Assembly: GCA_902787715.1 (NCBI GenBank)
Contig: CADAHQ010000002.1
Location: 372,001-436,000, forward strand
Direction of reading: 5' to 3'
DNA length: 64,000 nucleotides
From: an uncultured Lachnospiraceae bacterium
GTDB taxonomy: Bacteria > Bacillota > Clostridia > Lachnospirales > Lachnospiraceae
The position numbers were made by a program, and so were the translations under genes. Shown one piece after another: positions 32,363-40,637 of the stretch; position 1 is the first letter of the stretch; the number at the start of each line of letters is the position of its first letter. Under the pieces are notes generated by a model. That model searched no databases. It was not told where the DNA came from and saw only the letters and a list, made by a program, of their open reading frames with translations.

Positions 32363-33883
32363 ATGAAGACAGCTTTGATTGTGACGGTGATTCTGGCGAT
32401 TGCCGCACTGATTGCCATGGCGGTGTTTGCGGAGCGCTGGCGTATTGCCAGACAGGCTTTGTCGCGGAAAGACAGGGAGCTTTCCGATGCCACGGCATCC
32501 CTGAAAAAGACGGAGGCGTTGTACCGCGAGGCCGCGCAGATGCGGGATCGTCTTGCCGATGCGGGCGATGAGCTGCGCAACCGTTATGAGAAGGTAAGCA
32601 AACTTGCTTATTATGACAGCAATACGGATCTTCCCAACCGTCAACAGCTGGCGGAATCCTTCGCCGAGGCGATGGCGAAGCGCTCGGAGGGCGAGGAAGT
32701 TGGCCTTGCCATGTTCGAATTCCGCGATGAGGACGCCCGGGAAGTCACGCTCATGGGAAGGAACAACGCGGAGATGCGGCAGGAGATTGTGCAGCGGTTC
32801 CGCAGCTCCATGAATGAAGAGGATGATACCCTTGCCTGCGTGTCGGAGGATGCATTTGCCGTGCTGACGCGGCGGATTGCACACCGGAGAGACTACGCCG
32901 GGAAGATTGATAAGCTTTTTAAGCTGCTTTCCCTGCCTGTGATGAACAACGGCGCGGAGATGATGCCGCGGGTGTTCGGAGCGATTGTGATTGCTCCCGA
33001 GGGCGGCGATTCGATGCAGCTTCTTGACATGAATCTTGGTATTGCCATGGAGGAGGCCATGTCGGCGTCCGTCAGCGGATACCGCTTCTACAACCCGGAG
33101 ATGGCCGCGGTTGCCATGAACAAGATGGCGCAGCAGGCCATGGTGACGGAGTCCGTGCGCGCGGGCCTGATTGAATATCCCGTGACGCCGCGGGTACGGC
33201 TTGCGAACAACCGCGCGGAGCAGCTGGTGATTACGCCGATGCTCACCACCGCGGAAGGGCGAATGGTGGGGCGTGAGCTGATGCAGCGGATTGATGACAG
33301 CGGTCTGGCCATGGTGGTGTATCGGGAGATGCTGCACCGGGCCTGCGAGGACCTTCAGCGTTATTCCGAGATGGGCGTTGCCAACGTGCGCTGCGTGATT
33401 CCCGTGACGGACCGCGTATTCGCCAACCGGGAGTTTATCAAGACAACCTACGATGTGCTGCAGACCATTCAACTGGATATGCGGCGCGTGATTTTCGAGG
33501 TGTCGGAGAAGGCCGTGGCGAAGAATCTTGCGGAGTCCACGGAGCGCATGCGGAAGCTTTCGAACTTCGGTGTCCGGTTCGTTCTGGAGACCGGCGGACT
33601 GCCCCTGATTCCCACCGGCGAGCTGCAGCGCATGCCCTTTGATGCATGGCTCTTGACATCCTGGATTCCGGAGGACTACTCCGAGGAAGAGGCGCGGGAG
33701 CTTTTGTCCGTGGTGACCCAGACAGCGCACCGCATGGAGGCGGATGTGATTCTCACCGACATCGCGGCACAGGAGACGGCGGACCTTGCGGCTGCCTGCG
33801 GCGTGGACTGCGTGCAGGGCGGGCTCTACGGCGATGCCATGAGCGGCGAGCTGGCGGGCCGGCTTCTCACAGCCTTACAATAA
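32363..33883 (+). CDS. Membrane protein with degenerate GGDEF and EAL domains
   Basis: A 506-residue protein. One N-terminal membrane helix (about residues 3-24) is followed by a coiled coil (about 28-75). The next domain looks like GGDEF: YYDSNTDLPNRQQLAESF matches the DxLTxLPNR motif in outline, but the GGDEF signature reads SEDAF. The C-terminal half has the shape of an EAL domain (DMRRVIFEVSEK near LxFEIxE, and FGVRFVLETGG in place of the DDFG motif), but EAL itself and the metal ligands are missing. It should neither make nor degrade cyclic di-GMP and may act as a binding or scaffold protein. The ATG at 32363 follows ACGGAGG. Confidence 0.75.
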   Translation: MKTALIVTVILAIAALIAMAVFAERWRIARQALSRKDRELSDATASLKKTEALYREAAQMRDRLADAGDELRNRYEKVSKLAYYDSNTDLPNRQQLAESFAEAMAKRSEGEEVGLAMFEFRDEDAREVTLMGRNNAEMRQEIVQRFRSSMNEEDDTLACVSEDAFAVLTRRIAHRRDYAGKIDKLFKLLSLPVMNNGAEMMPRVFGAIVIAPEGGDSMQLLDMNLGIAMEEAMSASVSGYRFYNPEMAAVAMNKMAQQAMVTESVRAGLIEYPVTPRVRLANNRAEQLVITPMLTTAEGRMVGRELMQRIDDSGLAMVVYREMLHRACEDLQRYSEMGVANVRCVIPVTDRVFANREFIKTTYDVLQTIQLDMRRVIFEVSEKAVAKNLAESTERMRKLSNFGVRFVLETGGLPLIPTGELQRMPFDAWLLTSWIPEDYSEEEARELLSVVTQTAHRMEADVILTDIAAQETADLAAACGVDCVQGGLYGDAMSGELAGRLLTALQ

Positions 33884-34039
33884 ACGGGGTGAGTTTTTGT
33901 GCAGATGCTACAAAAACATCTTCGGCAAATCCTTCCCGACCCCGGTTTCTTTTGCTAAATTGCATAATCCCGAAGCCTTCGTTTCTCCGCCCAAACAGCG
34001 AAGATTTGCTTGCATCGAAGGGGACGGTCATGTACAATG

Positions 34040-34073
34040 GAGTTGTCGGAAATCACCGACAACTCTTTTTTTT
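34040..34073 (+). terminator. Rho-independent terminator
   Basis: GAGTTGTCGG (34040-34049) pairs with CCGACAACTC (34056-34065), then eight T. It lies 157 bp after the GGDEF/EAL stop. The gene-free stretch 33884-34184 holds this terminator, a promoter-like TTGCAT/TACAAT just before it, and the ribosome site of the next gene. Confidence 0.88.
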
Positions 34074-34184
34074 CTGTTTTCTGATCGCGGGAGGCGACGG
34101 CCTTTCCCCGCATATATCACCGTGTGCACATGGCGAAACATCGAAATTGTGAAAGGACCCGAGAGAGTCGGGGGTGTATTTGCC

Positions 34185-35159
34185 ATGAAAAGTTTTCAGG
34201 AATTTTGCTCGGAGATTGCCGGGCAGGTAGAAAAACAGCTGGGAGAAGGGCATGAGACCGTGCTGCGGAGCGTGCAGAAGAACAACGGTGTGATGATGGA
34301 GGGGCTTCTAATCCGGTATCAGGAGGCCGCGGTCGTGCCGACCATCTACATGGACCCGTTTTACGAACAGTACTGCGAGGGCAGGACCATGGAGCACATC
34401 GTCGCGGACGTTGTGGAGATTTACAAAAACAACCGTGTGCCGTTTCAGAAGGAGCTTCCGCTGTCTTACGAGGATATCAAAGATCGGATTCTGTTCCGAT
34501 TGGTAAACCTTCCGCTGAACCGGGAGGCGCTTCTTCACATGCCGCACATTGAGATCGGGGACCTGGCGGTCGGGTTCCACTGGACGGTGGACACGGACGA
34601 CAGCCGCGTCGGAACCGTGCGGGTGACGGACGAGCAGGCTGCCGTTTGGGGCGTGTCCACGGAGCAGCTTACGGAGATTGCGCTTCGCAACACGGAGCGG
34701 AGTCTGCCGCCGGTTTTGCGGCGCATCGAGGACGTTTTAACGGAGATCTTAAACGGCGGTGACGCAAGCGGGCTTGAGGATGCGGACGAAGCGGAGAGGG
34801 AGCTTCTCCGGGAGGAATTGAACGACGAGGGAGCGAGGAGGGAATTTCCCATGTATGTGCTCTCCAACAGCTTCTCAAACGGTGGGGCGGCAGCTCTTTT
34901 GGAGCTTCCCTTCTTAAACCGGTTCCGGGAGAAAATCGGGGAGGATTTCTGGATCCTTCCATCGAGCATCCACGAGGTGATTTTGGTGCCGGTTTCCAAA
35001 CTGCCGGACCGCGATAAGCTTACCCAGATGGTTCGTGAAATCAACCGCACCCAGGTGCCGCGCCAGGAGTTTCTCTCCGACGTGGTATACCGCTTCAGCG
35101 AGTTCACATCGCTGATGCCGCAGCATTTCCGGGAGCAGTTGATGGCTGTCGCAGGGTGA
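34185..35159 (+). CDS. DUF5688 family protein
   Basis: A 324-residue soluble, acidic protein with no signal peptide. The N-terminal pattern is typical of DUF5688, a family I know mainly from Lachnospiraceae: a short helix (FQEFCSEIAGQVEKQL), NNGVMMEGLLI, PTIYMDPFYEQYCEG and the MEHIVADVVEIY helix. The middle part has LFRLVNLPLNREAL and DLAVGFHWTV. The C-terminal third has SSIHEVILVPVSKL. It has no known function, but copies are common and often lie near mobile or accessory genes. The ATG at 34185 follows a GGGGGTG site. It is bounded by a terminator upstream and a tRNA-Arg downstream on the other strand. Confidence 0.75.
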   Translation: MKSFQEFCSEIAGQVEKQLGEGHETVLRSVQKNNGVMMEGLLIRYQEAAVVPTIYMDPFYEQYCEGRTMEHIVADVVEIYKNNRVPFQKELPLSYEDIKDRILFRLVNLPLNREALLHMPHIEIGDLAVGFHWTVDTDDSRVGTVRVTDEQAAVWGVSTEQLTEIALRNTERSLPPVLRRIEDVLTEILNGGDASGLEDADEAERELLREELNDEGARREFPMYVLSNSFSNGGAAALLELPFLNRFREKIGEDFWILPSSIHEVILVPVSKLPDRDKLTQMVREINRTQVPRQEFLSDVVYRFSEFTSLMPQHFREQLMAVAG

Positions 35160-35294
35160 GAAGGTCAGGCGGCGCCTGGTGAGAATCCCCGGCAGCGCCT
35201 GGTGAGAGTCCCGGGCGTGGTAGGTCGCAGACATCAGCGCAAGGGCACAAAAACAAAGAGAGCTGCCGCACGAAACCGTGCGACAGCTCTTTGT

Positions 35295-35367
35295 TGCGCC
35301 TGAAGGGATTCGAACCCCCGACCATTGGCTTCGGAAGCCACTACTCTATCCACTGAGCTACAAGCGC
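35295..35367 (-). tRNA. tRNA-Arg (anticodon CCG)
   Basis: On the minus strand the acceptor stem is GCGCTTG/CAGGCGC, the D arm TAGCTCAGTGGATAGAG, the anticodon loop TTCCGAA and the T loop GGTTCGAATCC. CCA is not encoded. The anticodon stem has one G-A mismatch at its far end. Reads CGG. Confidence 0.92.
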
Positions 35368-35419
35368 CGACAACGGTCACTATAGCACAGTTTCCGCGTA
35401 AAGTAAAGCACTTTCTCGG

Positions 35420-36136
35420 CTATGCGGTCCGGGACGGCTCGTAGTACTCGACACTCGCCTCGGGGCTTATGTCGATGTGCTCGCCGTAGACGACGCGGCG
35501 AATCTTGCAGCCGGGACCGATGACGACGTCGCGGCCCACAACCGTGTCGGCGATGACATGCTGCAGGTTGATTTTGTCGCCCTCGATGCTGTTTTGCACC
35601 GTGAAGGTCCGCTCGCCCATAAAGAAGCGGGAGATCAGACCGCCGCCGAATCTTCCCATGTTGATTTCAATGACGCTGCCGCCGATGGAGTCGGCGAAGC
35701 AGTTGCCGCTGAAGGCAACGGTGAGGGTGCCGGCGTTAATGAGTCCTGTGCATTCAATCTTTCCTTTAATCTCGGCATCTTCTGCAGAGACATCTCCTTC
35801 GGCGTTCAACGAGCCCGAGACCCGGAGCTCCGTACAGCGGACGGGGCCCACATGGCAGGAGCCGGAGATGCCGATGCTGTCTGCAATCTGGGCGGGGCCG
35901 CCGATGTGGCAGCTTCCGCTGACGTGAAGCTCGGAGGCCGCGAGAGTGCCGTCGACTTTGCCGCTTCCCGAGACTTTCATGGCGCCTCTGCAGGTGAGGT
36001 CGCCGTAGACGTGGCCGGAGCCGGAGACAACCATGGTGTCGCAGATTGCGTTGCCGTTAACCTTGCCGCTTCCGCTGATGCGGATATCTTCATTGTAGTC
36101 GCCTCCCGGGAGACTGCCGCTTCCTGAAATGTTCAT
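35420..36136 (-). CDS. Polymer-forming (bactofilin-like, YhbE/YhbF-type) protein
   Basis: A 238-residue protein made almost wholly of short repeats around SGSG and SGSC turns with alternating hydrophobic residues. This predicts a right-handed beta-helix like bactofilin. The N-terminus MNISGSGSLPGGDY and the absence of a membrane segment match the YhbE/YhbF group of Bacillus. It should form cytoskeletal filaments or patches. The start (36136) overlaps the stop of the DUF4004 regulator gene by ATGA, so the pair is one operon in the same order as yhbD-yhbE. The promoter and twin operators at 36560-36607 control both. Confidence 0.8.
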   Translation of the reverse strand: MNISGSGSLPGGDYNEDIRISGSGKVNGNAICDTMVVSGSGHVYGDLTCRGAMKVSGSGKVDGTLAASELHVSGSCHIGGPAQIADSIGISGSCHVGPVRCTELRVSGSLNAEGDVSAEDAEIKGKIECTGLINAGTLTVAFSGNCFADSIGGSVIEINMGRFGGGLISRFFMGERTFTVQNSIEGDKINLQHVIADTVVGRDVVIGPGCKIRRVVYGEHIDISPEASVEYYEPSRTA

Positions 36137-36537
36137 GTTGTTAATCCTCCGTTCATGAGTTTTTTGATGGTTTCCGTAATGTCAGATGTCTTCCCGTTCC
36201 GGTCGGTCATGGTGACGCGCCGTAGCTCCTGCATCCGGATGGTGCGGGTGCCGTAGGCGGTTTCCACGCTGAGGGAAGGCTCGGTTTGGTTCTCCCCGTA
36301 GAACTGTTCCGCAAGCTCGTGCAAAAGGACTTCTTCCTTTGTCGCCAGGATGCGCTCCACCCGTTCGCAGATGAGCGCCTCCGGGAAGAAGGTTTCCTGC
36401 CCGGTCACGGTCGCTTTTCGCAGGAACCACTCATCGGGAATCAGTCCCATGCGCTTCCAGCGGTAGAGCGATCCGTACGAGATGCCGTAGCGTGCGAGCA
36501 ATGCTTTTTTGGAAATCAAAGCCTGTTCCGTATCCAA
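36133..36537 (-). CDS. yhbD: YhbD-like DUF4004 protein, MerR-type HTH regulator
   Basis: A 134-residue protein. The N-terminal about 45 residues have a winged-helix MerR-like start (ISKKALLARYGISYGSLYRW, then GLIPDEWF). The rest is helical and ends in a conserved C-terminal section of DUF4004. The family is known from Bacillus YhbD, encoded with bactofilin-like proteins. Here the same pairing is seen, coupled by ATGA. Two identical palindromes around its promoter suggest it regulates itself; that is inference. The ATG at 36537 follows AGGAGG (plus 36543-36548). Confidence 0.78.
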   Translation of the reverse strand: MDTEQALISKKALLARYGISYGSLYRWKRMGLIPDEWFLRKATVTGQETFFPEALICERVERILATKEEVLLHELAEQFYGENQTEPSLSVETAYGTRTIRMQELRRVTMTDRNGKTSDITETIKKLMNGGLTT

Positions 36538-36559
36538 AGGACACCTCCTTTTATGGTGC

Positions 36560-36572
36560 GTAACACTGTTAC
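36560..36572. promoter_or_regulatory. Palindromic operator, downstream copy
   Basis: GTAACA-C-TGTTAC, a perfect 13-bp palindrome located just downstream of the -10 of the yhbD-bactofilin promoter. Confidence 0.75.
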
Positions 36573-36578
36573 AGCGAC

Positions 36579-36607
36579 ATTATAGCGTAACACTGTTACA
36601 CTGTCAA
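36579..36607 (-). promoter_or_regulatory. Consensus sigma-A promoter of the yhbD-bactofilin operon
   Basis: Minus strand TTGACA (plus 36602-36607), 17 nt, TATAAT (plus 36579-36584): both boxes are perfect consensus. The spacer is filled by an operator palindrome, so the promoter is very likely repressed. Confidence 0.9.
36587..36599. promoter_or_regulatory. Palindromic operator inside the promoter spacer
   Basis: GTAACACTGTTAC, identical to the copy at 36560-36572. Centres are 27 bp apart. Confidence 0.8.
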
Positions 36608-36748
36608 GAGGGGTGTAAAAAATCTTTTAAAAAACTTTTTTTGGCAAATTCGCATTTTTCTCCGCAAAAAATCCTTCCCTCTCCGTATCTATGGTATCAA
36701 TCGAAAAGAAGTCCCGCTTGGGACGAGAGAGACAGGGGGATGTTTTCC

Positions 36749-38029
36749 ATGAAGTTACGAATGATTTTAAAAAGACGGGTGCTCGGCGTAAGAGCGGTAG
36801 CGCTGGTGCTTGCCGTCGCAGTGATTGCAGCTTGTACGGGGTGTGACAGCAATTCGACAAAACTCGCAAGCTCCGGCATTCTGGCCCAGGCCGCGGAACT
36901 TACCGGGGAAGTGGAAGAGCCGGATATCGGAAGTTCAACCTTCCGAAACGGTTATCTTTCCTATGCGCTTACGCTGTTTTCGAAGGTTTACGCGGAAAAT
37001 GACGGCTCCACGGTGATGTCGCCGCTTTCGGTGATGTATGCCCTCGGAATGGCGGAGAACGGAGCCGAAGGGGAGACTCTTGCGGACTTTGAGAAAGTGT
37101 TCGGCGTATCCAGAGAGGAGATGAACCGGATTCTGTCCGGCATAATCGCATGGACGGAGAGCAACAAGAAGCTCAATGTGGCCAATTCCCTGTGGATCAA
37201 GGATGGATTTGCCGAGAGCGTGAAGCAGGACTTTTTGAAGAGGTGCTCTGAGGGCTACCGCGCCACGGTGTTCAAGACAGCCTTCGATGAGAAAACCCTG
37301 GAGGACGTCAACAAGTGGATCAGCGACAACACGGACAAGATGATTCCGAAGATGCTTGACAGCCTTCCGGCGGGCACGGAGATGATGCTTGTGAACGCCA
37401 TTCTCTTCGACCAGAAGTGGGACAAGCCCTTCAAAAAGGAAAATACAAAGAAGGGCGAGCCGTTCCTCGATAAAAACGGCAACAAGATCCGCGAGGTGGA
37501 TCTCATGCACGGGGGCGCCACCAACTACTATTACCGCGACGCGCTTTGCACTTCGGTGGACAAATACTACGAGGACGGCGATTTTTACTTCCGCATTCTG
37601 GTTCCCGAGGCAGGAGTCGGCGTGGAGGATCTGATGGCGGCCCTCACCGCGGAGTACTGGACCAGGATCGGTGACTATGCAAACCGGAAGGAAGCGTTGG
37701 TAACGCTTGAGATGCCGTCCTTCTCCTACGAGACCAAGGTCGGCGATATGGAAGCGATGCTTCAGGAGATGGGGCTTGCGAGAGCCTTCGGTCCGGGCGC
37801 CGATTTCACGGGCATCTGCGACGGCGGTCTGTGCATCGACAAGGTGATTCACAAAGCCCGCATCGAATTAAACGAGGAGGGAACCCGCGCTGCGGCAGCC
37901 ACCGTTGTGACCATGAAAGCAACAGCGGTTGCACCGCCGGAGGAGGAAATCACGGTGCGTGCGGACCATCCGTTCGTTTACGCCATCATGTATCAGGGCA
38001 TTCCGGTGTTCCTCGGGACATATGAGTAA
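36749..38029 (+). CDS. Lipoprotein serpin (first of a tandem pair)
   Basis: A 426-residue serine protease inhibitor homologue. The signal peptide ends in a lipobox-like IAAC (Cys about residue 28). The serpin core shows VMSPLSVMYALGMAENGAEG near the start, the shutter segment LVNAILFDQKW and LEMPSFSYETKV. The reactive-centre hinge reads EEGTRAAAATVVTM (about residues 372-385), whose small residues are typical of inhibitory serpins. After the loop comes HPFVYAIMYQGIPVFLGTYE. The scissile bond is probably within the loop ATAVAPPEEE but cannot be assigned. The ATG at 36749 follows GGGGGA. The second serpin follows 70 bp later. Confidence 0.9.
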   Translation: MKLRMILKRRVLGVRAVALVLAVAVIAACTGCDSNSTKLASSGILAQAAELTGEVEEPDIGSSTFRNGYLSYALTLFSKVYAENDGSTVMSPLSVMYALGMAENGAEGETLADFEKVFGVSREEMNRILSGIIAWTESNKKLNVANSLWIKDGFAESVKQDFLKRCSEGYRATVFKTAFDEKTLEDVNKWISDNTDKMIPKMLDSLPAGTEMMLVNAILFDQKWDKPFKKENTKKGEPFLDKNGNKIREVDLMHGGATNYYYRDALCTSVDKYYEDGDFYFRILVPEAGVGVEDLMAALTAEYWTRIGDYANRKEALVTLEMPSFSYETKVGDMEAMLQEMGLARAFGPGADFTGICDGGLCIDKVIHKARIELNEEGTRAAAATVVTMKATAVAPPEEEITVRADHPFVYAIMYQGIPVFLGTYE

Positions 38030-38099
38030 GAGCGGCCGGCATGTCGGAACAAAAAAAGCAAGTATGACCGGAATGAAAAACAAAACGGGAGAAAACAAA

Positions 38100-39458
38100 A
38101 TGAGAAAGTTGCTTACGATTCTTACGTCACGTAATTTGCGCAGAGGCATTGCGCTTCTGTGTGTGCTCAGCATGATTGCTGCATGTGTCGCCTGCGGGGA
38201 GGCGCCGGACCGCCGGAAGGGTGATCCGGGAGCGTCCGCTACCGCAACCCCCACCGGGGAGCCGTCGGAACCTTCGGACCCGTCCAAAGGAAAGGGCAGC
38301 GGCGGCAGCACGGAGCTGACCGGCGGGACCTCGGGCGGGGCAGTCACCACGAACCCCATGGACGAGACCATGAAGCGGACCTATGAGGCATTTGCCTACA
38401 AGTTGTTCCGCGAACTTCAGAGCGGACAGACCCGGATGATTTCTCCGTTCTCCGTGTACACGGCCTTCGGCATGCTCGGAAACGGTGCGGCCGGCGAGAC
38501 GGAAACCCAGATGAACGCCGCCCTCGGGCTTACTCCGGAAGCGAGAAATGCATACCTTGCCGCCTGGATTGACGCCCTTGTCAACCAGCCTGCAGGCGAG
38601 GCGAAATTCACAAACGCGGATTCCCTCTGGATTCGCGAGGACCGTTGCAAGAACGTTTCCCAGGAGTTTCTTAAGATTTGCGGCGACTACTATCGCGCGG
38701 GCGTATTTTCCGCGAAGATGGACCAGAGAACGGTTTCCGACATCAACAACTGGGTCGACGTGAACACCAAGGGTATGATCAAAAAGCTGTTTGACGAGCT
38801 CAGCCCGGAAACCGCGATGGTTTTGATGAATGCCATCTCCTTTGAGGCGGAGTGGAGCGATCCGTTCCTGACCGATTACATCCGTAAAGGGGCGGATTTT
38901 ACACACGAAAACGGCACGGTTTCGAAGGTGGATCTGATGTACGGTGACGCCGACGGAAGATTCTTACAGAACAGCCTGGCCACCGGTCTTGTCAAGAGTT
39001 ATAAGGGCGGCAAATTCCGCTACGTGGCGTTGCTCCCGAACGAGGGTGTGACCGTCGATCAGCTGATTGCTTCGCTGCAACCGGGGTCTCTGGATACGCT
39101 GTTTGCGGAAGCGAAGAGCGGTGACGTTCACGTTGCGATTCCCCGCTATGAGGAGGAGTACACCGTAGGTCTTGAGAATGCCATGAAGGCCCTCGGAATG
39201 AACGATGCCTTCAATCCGAACCTTGCAGATTTCAGCAAGCTGTTTTCCACACCTACCTGCATTTCCCAGGTACTGCATAAGACTTTTATCAGTGTGGACA
39301 ACAAGGGAACGAAGGCAGCCGCAGTGACGGCGATCTTAGTAACGGACACCGCAGTTGCAGAACCGCAGCCGTCCTACAATGTCATTTTGAACCGTCCGTT
39401 CGTATACATGATTCTGGACGAGAACAACCTTCCGATTTTCCTCGGAACCTACGAGTAG
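38100..39458 (+). CDS. Lipoprotein serpin (second of a tandem pair)
   Basis: A 452-residue serpin. The signal peptide ends IAACVAC with an acceptable lipobox, followed by a Pro/Ser/Gly-rich linker of about 55 residues, which the first serpin lacks. The core has MISPFSVYTAFGMLGNGAAG, LMNAISFEAEW and the hinge NKGTKAAAVTAILVT, again with the small residues of an inhibitory loop, then RPFVYMILDENNLPIFLGTYE. The reactive loop differs from that of the first serpin (VTDTAVAEPQPS), so the targets probably differ. The ATG at 38100 follows GGGAG. A strong terminator at 39536 ends the unit. The two likely arose by duplication. Confidence 0.9.
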   Translation: MRKLLTILTSRNLRRGIALLCVLSMIAACVACGEAPDRRKGDPGASATATPTGEPSEPSDPSKGKGSGGSTELTGGTSGGAVTTNPMDETMKRTYEAFAYKLFRELQSGQTRMISPFSVYTAFGMLGNGAAGETETQMNAALGLTPEARNAYLAAWIDALVNQPAGEAKFTNADSLWIREDRCKNVSQEFLKICGDYYRAGVFSAKMDQRTVSDINNWVDVNTKGMIKKLFDELSPETAMVLMNAISFEAEWSDPFLTDYIRKGADFTHENGTVSKVDLMYGDADGRFLQNSLATGLVKSYKGGKFRYVALLPNEGVTVDQLIASLQPGSLDTLFAEAKSGDVHVAIPRYEEEYTVGLENAMKALGMNDAFNPNLADFSKLFSTPTCISQVLHKTFISVDNKGTKAAAVTAILVTDTAVAEPQPSYNVILNRPFVYMILDENNLPIFLGTYE

Positions 39459-39535
39459 GGAACGGGCACGCGGAAGAAAAGCAAAAAAGCGCGAAACGAA
39501 AAGAGGAAACCGCCCGCTGTTACGGGTGGCAAAGT

Positions 39536-39579
39536 GGGTCCGCACAGGAGGAAAAGCCGGGTGCGGACCCTCTTTTTTT
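39536..39579 (+). terminator. Rho-independent terminator after the serpin pair
   Basis: GGGTCCGCAC (39536-39545) pairs with GTGCGGACCC (39561-39570), then TCTTTTTTT. Confidence 0.9.
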
Positions 39580-39647
39580 CTTGCAAAATCGGCGTTTTTG
39601 TATTACCATAGGATACGTGAAACTATGCTCTGTAAGGTGGAGGTGCA

Positions 39648-40517
39648 ATGAGAGACCGGCGGCTGACAATCGAACGCGCAAGAGTTGTTTTCCGCTGCGT
39701 TTTGGTTGCGGGGATTGTCCTCGCGGCAGCACTTCTTGCGGGGTGCGGAAAGAAGTCCGGCAACAACACCACGGCGGTGACCAACACACCGACACCGACG
39801 GTGCCGGGACCGGTGATTCCGACGGAGGACGACGGGACGGAACCGGCGCTTCGGCCGGAAGCGCAGGAGATTTATCAGTTCCGGACACCGGTCCAGGGCG
39901 ACTTGTGCGCGGAGTTCACCGTCACCGGGTACGGCGCGATCCGGGTGAAGCTTTTCGCCGCGGAGACCCGAAAAGCAGTGGAAAACTTCAAAACGCTGGC
40001 GGAGAACGGCTTCTACGACGGAACCAAGATTGCCCGCATCATCGAAGACTACTGTGTGCAGGCCGGCGATAAGGAAGGTCTGGGAGTCAGCGGAGAGAGC
40101 ATCTACGGGGGCGGATTTGCCGACGAGATCGTCGACACGCTGCGGCCCGTCCGAGGTGCGTTATGCATGGCGAACCTCGGCACCGAGTCGTCCAACACGA
40201 TTCAGTTTTTCTTCGTGCAGACGAAGGCGGAAGTGGTCCGGAGCCTACGGGATCCCTTGGAAAACCGCTTCCACTTAAGCCTCTCGCAGTACCTGAAGGA
40301 GGCTTACGACACGGAGATGTCGGACAACGAGCTGGCCTACTATGAGGTGTACGGCGGTGCCCCGTGGCTTTACGGTCACAACACGGTTTTCGGCCAGATT
40401 TATGAAGGGTTCGAGGTGCTCGATGCGTTAGCGGAAGCGAAGGTCACTTCGCGGCTTCGGCCGAATCCGCCGATTGTCATCGAGAAGGTCCGCATCTTTC
40501 GTTACGGAGAGCAGTAA
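39648..40517 (+). CDS. Cyclophilin-type peptidyl-prolyl isomerase lipoprotein
   Basis: A 289-residue exported lipoprotein. The signal peptide ends LLAGC (Cys about residue 33), followed by a short Thr/Pro linker. The cyclophilin domain (about 80-285) shows GAIRVKLFAAETRKAVENF, then FYDGTKIARIIEDYCVQAGD, where FxRVIxxFMIQGGD is usual, and later GALCMANLGTESSNTIQFFFVQT and TVFGQIYEGFEVLDAL. The catalytic Arg (ARII) and the Gln of the QFFF segment are present. An insertion of about 45 residues follows the FFVQT motif. It should help fold exported proteins at the outer membrane face. The ATG follows AGGTGGAGG. Confidence 0.85.
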   Translation: MRDRRLTIERARVVFRCVLVAGIVLAAALLAGCGKKSGNNTTAVTNTPTPTVPGPVIPTEDDGTEPALRPEAQEIYQFRTPVQGDLCAEFTVTGYGAIRVKLFAAETRKAVENFKTLAENGFYDGTKIARIIEDYCVQAGDKEGLGVSGESIYGGGFADEIVDTLRPVRGALCMANLGTESSNTIQFFFVQTKAEVVRSLRDPLENRFHLSLSQYLKEAYDTEMSDNELAYYEVYGGAPWLYGHNTVFGQIYEGFEVLDALAEAKVTSRLRPNPPIVIEKVRIFRYGEQ

Positions 40518-40637
40518 AAGTACGGGTTTGGGCAGCATTTGCCGTGGGTTTTCACAGAAGAAACACGGTTGTCTGATACGGTAGAGAGGAAGGATTTTTG
40601 CGCGGCCGGGAAGCCGCGAATCGGGAGGTTTACAACT

